Assembly (NCBI GenBank): GCA_030248065.1
Contig: JASAMV010007832.1
Coordinates: 1 to 64,000, forward strand
Source: Rhynchonema sp. JSB1_4
Lineage: Eukaryota > Nematoda > Chromadorea > Monhysterida > Xyalidae
Length of the DNA: 64,000 nucleotides
Reading direction: 5' to 3'
Below are positions 58,801-64,000 of the stretch, one piece after another (within the stretch, counting starts at the first letter, position 1; the number at the start of each line of letters is the position of its first letter). A model generated the notes under the pieces. The model saw nothing but the letters and a program-made list of their open reading frames with translations, was not told the origin of the DNA and searched no databases. The position numbers were made by a program, and so were the translations under genes.

Positions 58801-61800
58801 AAAGGTCAGTTGGGTGTAAAGGTCGGTGGAAAGCTCGGTCGACACGTCAGTGTGATAGACCTCGGTGTAAACTTGAAACATTCCACGTTAATAACAGGCA
58901 ATGTTTCACGTTTACACCGAGCTTTCGACCGAACTTTACACCGACCTTTACGCCCAACTGACCTTTACACCGTTTCGAAAATTCCACCCCATATGGGGAA
59001 TTGAATATTCTTCAAAGTAACAGACCGAAAGATCTTTCAAACATCTTCCAGGCGCAAAAACATTGGGAAATTACAGCTGCAAACCGCATCAGGAATTCTC
59101 AGATTTTCATCGCACCCAAAATGCCAGGAAGGGCCCGGAATCCCAGGCCACTTTGCATCTTAAATATTCTGACCTGTCGGTGGGACTCGCACCAGAAAAC
59201 ATATGACAAAAGATTAGTTGTGAACGGAAGAAATTATAACAAAGACCGTGATACACAACCCAAAACGGATAGACTGTAATAACGGCGGACGGGCAATTGA
59301 GCAAAGCACATTTGAGCAAGACCACTTTGAGCAGGTGAAAAAGAGCAGGGGCCAAAAGCGCAGAACCCGAATAGACCTAAGCCTAAGTTCAAGCACAAAA
59401 CTAAGCCTATTGTAAGCCTAAGCCTAAGCCTGATACCAAAATCAGTCCATGTCTAAGCCATTGGGACAAAATAAGACCTCAGCTGTTTTGGCTCTGCCCT
59501 TTTTTCTTGCTCAAGATGGTCTTGCCAAAACGTGCTTTGCTCAATTGCCCGGCCACCGTCATAACAACAGAGAAAGCCGAAAACACACCCAAGTCCGGCG
59601 TTATCTCCACCGTAGGAAGCGAGTTGACGCCGCAACAATAAATGAACGGATCGTTAGACATCCAGTCACGTTCGTTGAGGATACAGGTCAACTGGAATAT
59701 GAAGAAGATTTGGGTTTGAGATTAGGGTTAGAGAGATGTCGGCTGTCGGGTACCACCAACCTCTAACCATATTTGAGATCAAACCTGTCGATCAGATAGG
59801 GCACTCAGACCTTTTTTGCACTTTTTCATGCCTTTGAATATACTGTACTTTTTAAAATTTGTTTTCGGCAGATTGCACCAGGCGTGGGGTCGAAAATCCC
59901 GAAAAAATCCAAGCCCCCGTTCAAGCTCAGAAAATCGCACACCTTTTCACCGCATACGAACTGATCCTGCAAATTCGTCTTGTTCGTGTATCTACCGTCG
60001 ATCAGTGTTTGCATGTCCAGAAATACCACGCGGCCACTGCCTGAAAGACGAAAAGCTCAGACAGAAATTTGTAAAACCGGATTAACTAACAATACGCGGT
60101 GCAGGCGTCCACATTTACACAAGAATAGCCATGCAAACATTGAAACATACCAGTGATGTAGTTGGGATGGGAGTGGGTATGCGCGTCTTACCTCAAATTC
60201 AGGTATCAATCTTTGTGCAGCCCCTCCCCAGCTATCCATCTTTCTTACAAGCAGACAACATCCATCTTTCATCCTTCAACGAACTTTTCTTCACAAAAAT
60301 GACCTCAAAATTTTTTTCCCATCCCTTTCATCCGGATTTTCACGTCGTGGCGTGATGTTTTTGTATTGGTGTGCCTGCATTTGCAACAAATAAAGCCTTA
60401 ATTTTAACCCTTTTTTGATAATATTTGTCCTTCTTGCGCTTGACCCCTCCAGCTGGCTATCTTTCTTGCTGCGACCAACTGCGTCACTGGCACATACAGA
60501 TATGGGAAAAAATTTTCACCGATATTTTGCTCGCCAATTACACTCGTTAGCTGTTAACCCTCCTGGTTAGCGTTTCGTTGTTCTAACAGTGAAAATGCCG
60601 CATCACGCTTGAGCACGGGACAAACGAGCACACACTACAATCTTATTGTGCAACGGTTCAGACCGGCCGATTCAGAGCCGGCTGCAGCCTAAGCGTAAAC
60701 CTATAAATGGGTCAAATATGCTGGGCATGAATCGGTCGGGCCTGAAAAACTGGGCCTGAGAAGGTCGGGCCTGAATATCCGGGCCTGAAAGTCGCGAAAT
60801 ACTACAATCTTTACAGTAACACAATCGAAGGATAATGTCTGGTCATTACAAAGAATATTCATTAGATATGCCGGCGATATGAAGGCTAACGACAGAATGT
60901 GGTTTCTGGCGGATGGTGAAAAACCGTTTTTCGTTTTTCCCACAAAGTATGAAAAACCTGTTTTCCGAAAGCACCGATTGGGAACAAACAGAAACGAACA
61001 TAAAAACATTTCGCATGCCTTACATTATATTTTCACTCTTTTCTTATATTAGCTATAATTTCATTTTGTTTGTATATTCATTTTCATAAATGTGTTTTTT
61101 ACATAGAGAAAGTCACACTTTATTATAACTACAGATGTGGAAATGGCTTCAACACAAAGAGGGCAGATTCAAATGATGTCAATCGCTTACCACCGACAAA
61201 GTCGTTTGTGATGATGACACGCGCGATTCGCTGGTCAACTTCGGCAACGATGCCATCATAAAGACGCATATCGCCTGCGAATAAATAAATTGACAATAAT
61301 TTGAACATGGCCACCTGGGAAGTAGGAAAGCTGAACAATGAGCATTACCAAGCCGGGTGGGACTGGTAATGATGTTTGCATTCTTGCCGTGAAACATAAG
61401 CATGCTGCTTTAAGTGAATATATGCTACGGCTGTGGTCACTCATACAGAACTAAAGGGCTCCCCAATGTTTTGAACCAGATTTGCAAGAAAAGGTACTGA
61501 AATTTGTTTTGAATCTTCAATTGAGCTTCATAATTGTGTTCTTATTGTATCTGTAGGTGCAGCTCCTCCGATCATTTCTGTCAACTCTTTTGACATGATT
61601 TATAGTGCTGTTGAAACATTTACGATTTTGCTCAATATCCTGCTAATGATATAGCATTTCCTTTTTATGCAAGGCAAAGGAAACGAACGACCTCACGTGT
61701 CACGTTATAACTGAACTCCAGTTTGGGGTCGAGATTTGAGAAAACCAATGAAAGAGATTAAGAATGTGTCCTTGTTAATCCAAGCACAACACTCAGCAGC

Positions 61801-62652
61801 AAATATAGTGAAATGTTTCATTGACATGCTGGCAGCGCACACGTGCAATTTTCCAGGATGCAAAGAATTACCGTTTTAAGGCCTATTTTAGAATAATTTT
61901 CACCTATTTTTACGACTAACTTTGACCTGTTGACCAACACACCCACATCGGCACACTCTACCGAGCTGGATGGAGCTAAACTACTTCGAAAAATTCACCG
62001 TCACAAGTATTCCGTTGCTAGCAATTTGCAACTAAATTTCGGTCTCCAGGTCAAAACCTAAACACTTGATCGTTAAATTAAAAAATTTAATTTAACAGCA
62101 TTTTGGCCAAAAATTTGCTTAAATAGCTGTTATGTGGAGGGTGATTTTTGGGACTTTGAGGACGAAAAACACCCCACACACCCCTTCCCCCCAGGGAGGT
62201 ACACTAACCGCCTCGCCGAACCAGAACCTGTCTGCAGGTATTCGTTATTTTTCGACCATAAAAATTTTAAAATGTGGGTGGGAGCTTTTGTCATTGGCAC
62301 GATCGGGTCTCGGGTTATTTCATGAACTATCGGGTATCGACATTTGCCAAGTGTCGGCACACACCCCGATAAAACTCCCTGGCTACCAGCGGTCCACTTT
62401 GAAGATATTCAACCAGAGAAAAGGCAAACAAACAAGCAAAACCCCAAAACTCACTCATTTCTCTGGTTTCATCCGGTGTCAGCCTCGGCGATGTATAATT
62501 GAGCGGCGGCAGAGTCTCATCCACAACCGTGTCCATGTTCGTACAGTCCTTTCGCGGCTGGAATCGCTGTCCGCGATCGGTATTGGCCCGATGGTGAAAA
62601 CGGGCGTCTCGATCGGGCCAACCACGAGCGTGTGACGGGTGTCGGCCCGGGC
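52864..62652 (-). CDS. Multi-exon gene of unknown product with poly-Q tracts
   Basis: Minus-strand exons: 62455-62652, 61194-61274, 59844-60040, 59589-59691, 58047-58143, 57621-57780, 56916-57079, 56283-56478, 55959-56037, 55513-55745, 54373-55017, 53628-53722 and 52864-53103 (stop). Except for the join between 55513 and 55017, successive phases agree, giving roughly 830 residues. Readable stretches: MRLYDGIVAEVDQRIARVII, GSGRVVFLDMQTLIDGRY, ILNERDWMSNDPFIYCCGVN, LLALRVAPYGGPCIEGIGVI and FYEYYDQPQDVNPTATMTSD. The 54373-55017 exon is low-complexity: Pro-rich, then Q7 and Q15 tracts. No signal peptide or membrane segment seen; the conserved-looking N-terminal two thirds looks like beta-rich folded protein, the C-terminus disordered. 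The first exon may lie further right; MDTVVDET at the first exon is one possible start. An extra exon near 55030-55150 is probably missing. Family not recognised. Confidence 0.65.
53317..53585. mobile_element. Fold-back MITE TTTCTAATTTCKTTGCCTC family, copy 1
   Basis: Left end TTTCTAATTTCTTTGCCTCG and right end GAGGGAACGATATTAGAAAC are inverted; inner arms GAGGCAGGCAACAAGCTCAA and TTGAGCTTGTTGCCTGCTTC pair. It lies in the intron between the last two exons of the unknown gene. Confidence 0.85.
53962..54324. mobile_element. hAT-like element in an intron of the unknown gene
   Basis: Ends TACACTTGCG and CGCAAGTATA, duplication TCGCCACT/CCGCCACT (53954-53961, 54325-54332). Interior is A/T-run rich like 46115-46574. 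Confidence 0.75.
54560..54790 (-). repeat. CAA/CAG repeat tracts coding for poly-glutamine
   Basis: Two tracts inside the unknown gene: about 15 codons at 54519-54563 and 7 codons at 54748-54768, mostly CAA with some CAG. Likely length-variable. Confidence 0.8.
56666..56834. mobile_element. TIR repeat GCCAACACGAGCCNGATTT family
   Basis: Starts GAGCCTGATTTCGAAGATGG and ends AAATCTGGCTCGTGTTGGCG, inverted. Homologous to 52236-52400 (shared ACGTGGCTGCTGATTTGG and CACGAGGATTTTCTCT). Confidence 0.7.
58163..58433. mobile_element. Fold-back MITE TTTCTAATTTCKTTGCCTC family, copy 2
   Basis: Begins GTTTCTAATTTCGTTGCCTC and ends GAGGCAACGAAATTAGAAAT; its arms match each other and copy 1 closely. Confidence 0.9.
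58434..58602. mobile_element. Fold-back element directly abutting 58163-58433
   Basis: ACTCTGACAATTCTTTTGGG at the left pairs with CCCAAAAGAATTGCCAGAGT at the right; inner arm TAAAGCGCATGATGCGTGCA pairs with TGCACGCATAATGCGCTTTA. Confidence 0.85.
58778..58990. mobile_element. Fold-back MITE family TTTCGAAACGGTGTAAAGG, copy 3
   Basis: Matches 18298-18523 with a roughly 10-bp loss of the GAGCTACGCCGACC block. It lies in an intron of the unknown gene. Confidence 0.9.
59366..59445 (-). repeat. Interstitial TTAGGC telomere-type units
   Basis: Plus-strand CCTAAGCCTAAG and AAGCCTAAGCCTAAGCCT are three-unit runs of TTAGGC read on the minus strand. Confidence 0.6.
59723..59771. mobile_element. 49-bp minimal copy of the TAGGGTTAGAG hAT-like family
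   Basis: Consists of both termini (TAGGGTTAGAGAGATGTCGG and ACCTCTAACCATA) and little else, flanked by the 8-bp duplication TTTGAGAT (59715-59722, 59772-59779). Confidence 0.88.
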
Positions 62653-64000
62653 CTGAAATTAAATAGGTACAGTGAAACATCAGCTTGTCAAACTAGGTGT
62701 TGGTCGGTCGGTCAGTTACAGCGGGTCTTACGCAATCGCTGGTGTCTTCAAGCTGCGTTTCTGGCTTTGTTCACACAATTATGATTCCTCTCCATGTTGG
62801 CAAATCAATACAGGACATTAGCAAGTGCGATAACAGCAAGAATATAGGTTTAATTTTTGTGCGCAACGCGCCTGCTGTCGATGTCTGTGATGACGGTAGC
62901 TATCCGGCCGGGTGCAGTAACCTCTTCAGAACAGGTGCGTTTCAAATTACCTTTCGAAAAACCTCATGGTCAAATTTTCTGGATTGCAATCAAAATTTCC
63001 ATGACACACTAAGGCTGCCATCACAATGCATCCGAGTTAGCGATGTTGCGAGTAGGGTTGGAGAGATGTCGGGTGCCGGGTGTCTGTCGGGTGCCAAAAA
63101 AGTGTAGGTGTCGGGTGCCTCCAGGTGTCGGGTGTCGAGTTTTTTGGGACCCGACACCCGACAGCCGACACCCGACACTTACAGTTCAAAACATCAGTTT
63201 TGCCGAGAAAAGAATTTTGAGAAAAAATTTTCTTCGAATCAAATGTTTCCGAAGACGCAGAATGTGTCATTTTTATGTGAAAATACTTGAATTCAGTCAC
63301 TTGATCCAAAAAATAATAACTAGTAGTGCGAAGGAGCAAAAAGTTGCCTGTTTTTGGTCCAAAAACAGGTGTCGGGTGTCGGGTTTTTTCCAAAAACTAG
63401 ATGTCGGGTGTCGGGTTTTTTTTTGAATTGTCGGGTGTCGGCTTTTTTTCTCAAATGTCGGGTGTCGGGTATTTTCAGATGTCGGGTGTCGGGTACCCCC
63501 GCCCCCCCCCCGACCTCTAACCCTAGTTGCGAGTTAGCTCAGCGTGGCCATTTCTGTTCACAATGCATTTATGAGTTTGCGTTTGCGAGTTTTCGGTTCG
63601 CAAACTCGCAAAAAGCCGATTAGCCTTGCTTCTAATTTTGCGTACGAGTTCGGTGTGCGCTTGCTTCCCGGAGCAAAAAATGTATGGTTATTTCGATGAA
63701 TTTGACTTCCCAGGTATTCTTGGTCAGTTTTGACCAGTGTCACATTGTGGTTTTATGATTTACACTTTGCTGCTCTTATCCATGACGATACCATTCGCCT
63801 GCCCACACGAAATGACACACACAAATTCAACCTAAAGGCAAATGATGTTCCTGTGGTGTTTTGCTCGCATCACAATTTTTTTTGTTTTGATAGAAAATAG
63901 CAAGAAGTTCTGAAGACTTGAATGAGCAGAATTTGTGGGAATCGACTCGCGAGCGTGTATAGTGAATATAGTCGCAATTTTTTCGGAAAAATATATTTAC
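62653..64000. other. Right edge: upstream of the unknown gene
   Basis: Apart from the MITE at 63053-63525 I see nothing assignable; the true 5' exon of the unknown gene may be here or beyond the window. Confidence 0.4.
63053..63525. mobile_element. hAT-like MITE, TAGGGTTAGAG family, copy 4
   Basis: Starts TAGGGTTGGAGAGATGTCGG and ends GACCTCTAACCCTA, with duplication GTTGCGAG at 63045-63052 and 63526-63533. Interior aligns with 45263-45766. Confidence 0.93.

Overview
This is a stretch of an animal nuclear genome: introns, phase-consistent splice joins, 8-bp target-site duplications and mostly non-coding DNA. A nematode (or a close relative) is the best guess, from weak but concordant signs: short introns with TTTCAG-type acceptors, an acceptor-like TTTCAG/TTCAG 12-20 nt upstream of three start codons (as in spliced-leader trans-splicing), small clusters of the nematode telomere unit TTAGGC, and a strongly over-represented TGATGTTTCA motif that resembles the nematode piRNA promoter core. 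None of this is decisive.

Left third (1-18.9 kb): the 5' part of a perlecan-like proteoglycan gene on the minus strand. It has a signal peptide, a SEA module, one LDL-receptor class A repeat, an Ig domain without the usual cysteines, then five more LDLa repeats, and it leaves the window at base 1. All ten exons join in phase. One 4.3 kb intron holds a complete Hedgehog acyltransferase gene (HHAT, ten exons) on the opposite strand. Another intron (1.5-5.4 kb) contains about 2.7 kb that is almost free of G on the plus strand.

Middle (18.9-42.7 kb): no gene recognised from 18.9 to 27.1 kb. An AP endonuclease (APEX1/exo-3 type) lies on the minus strand at 27.1-30.5 kb. After it come a roughly 61-bp tandem array (31.5-32.3 kb), C-rich simple sequence, a 141-bp satellite of about 24 near-identical copies (34.25-38.47 kb) interrupted by a transposon, and two non-autonomous transposons at 38.5-40.7 kb.

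Right third (42.7-64 kb): a five-exon gene for a small single-pass membrane protein, then deoxyribose-phosphate aldolase (DERA, seven exons), both on the plus strand. DERA intron 2 is 4.8 kb of transposons nested inside transposons. From 62.65 to 52.86 kb on the minus strand runs a gene of at least 13 exons with poly-Q tracts; I do not recognise the product. Eleven elements with TIRs and 8-bp target duplications (hAT-like) plus several fold-back MITE families account for much of the non-coding sequence. The protein genes look like unrelated housekeeping, matrix and signalling genes; apart from the HHAT/perlecan nesting I see no functional clustering.
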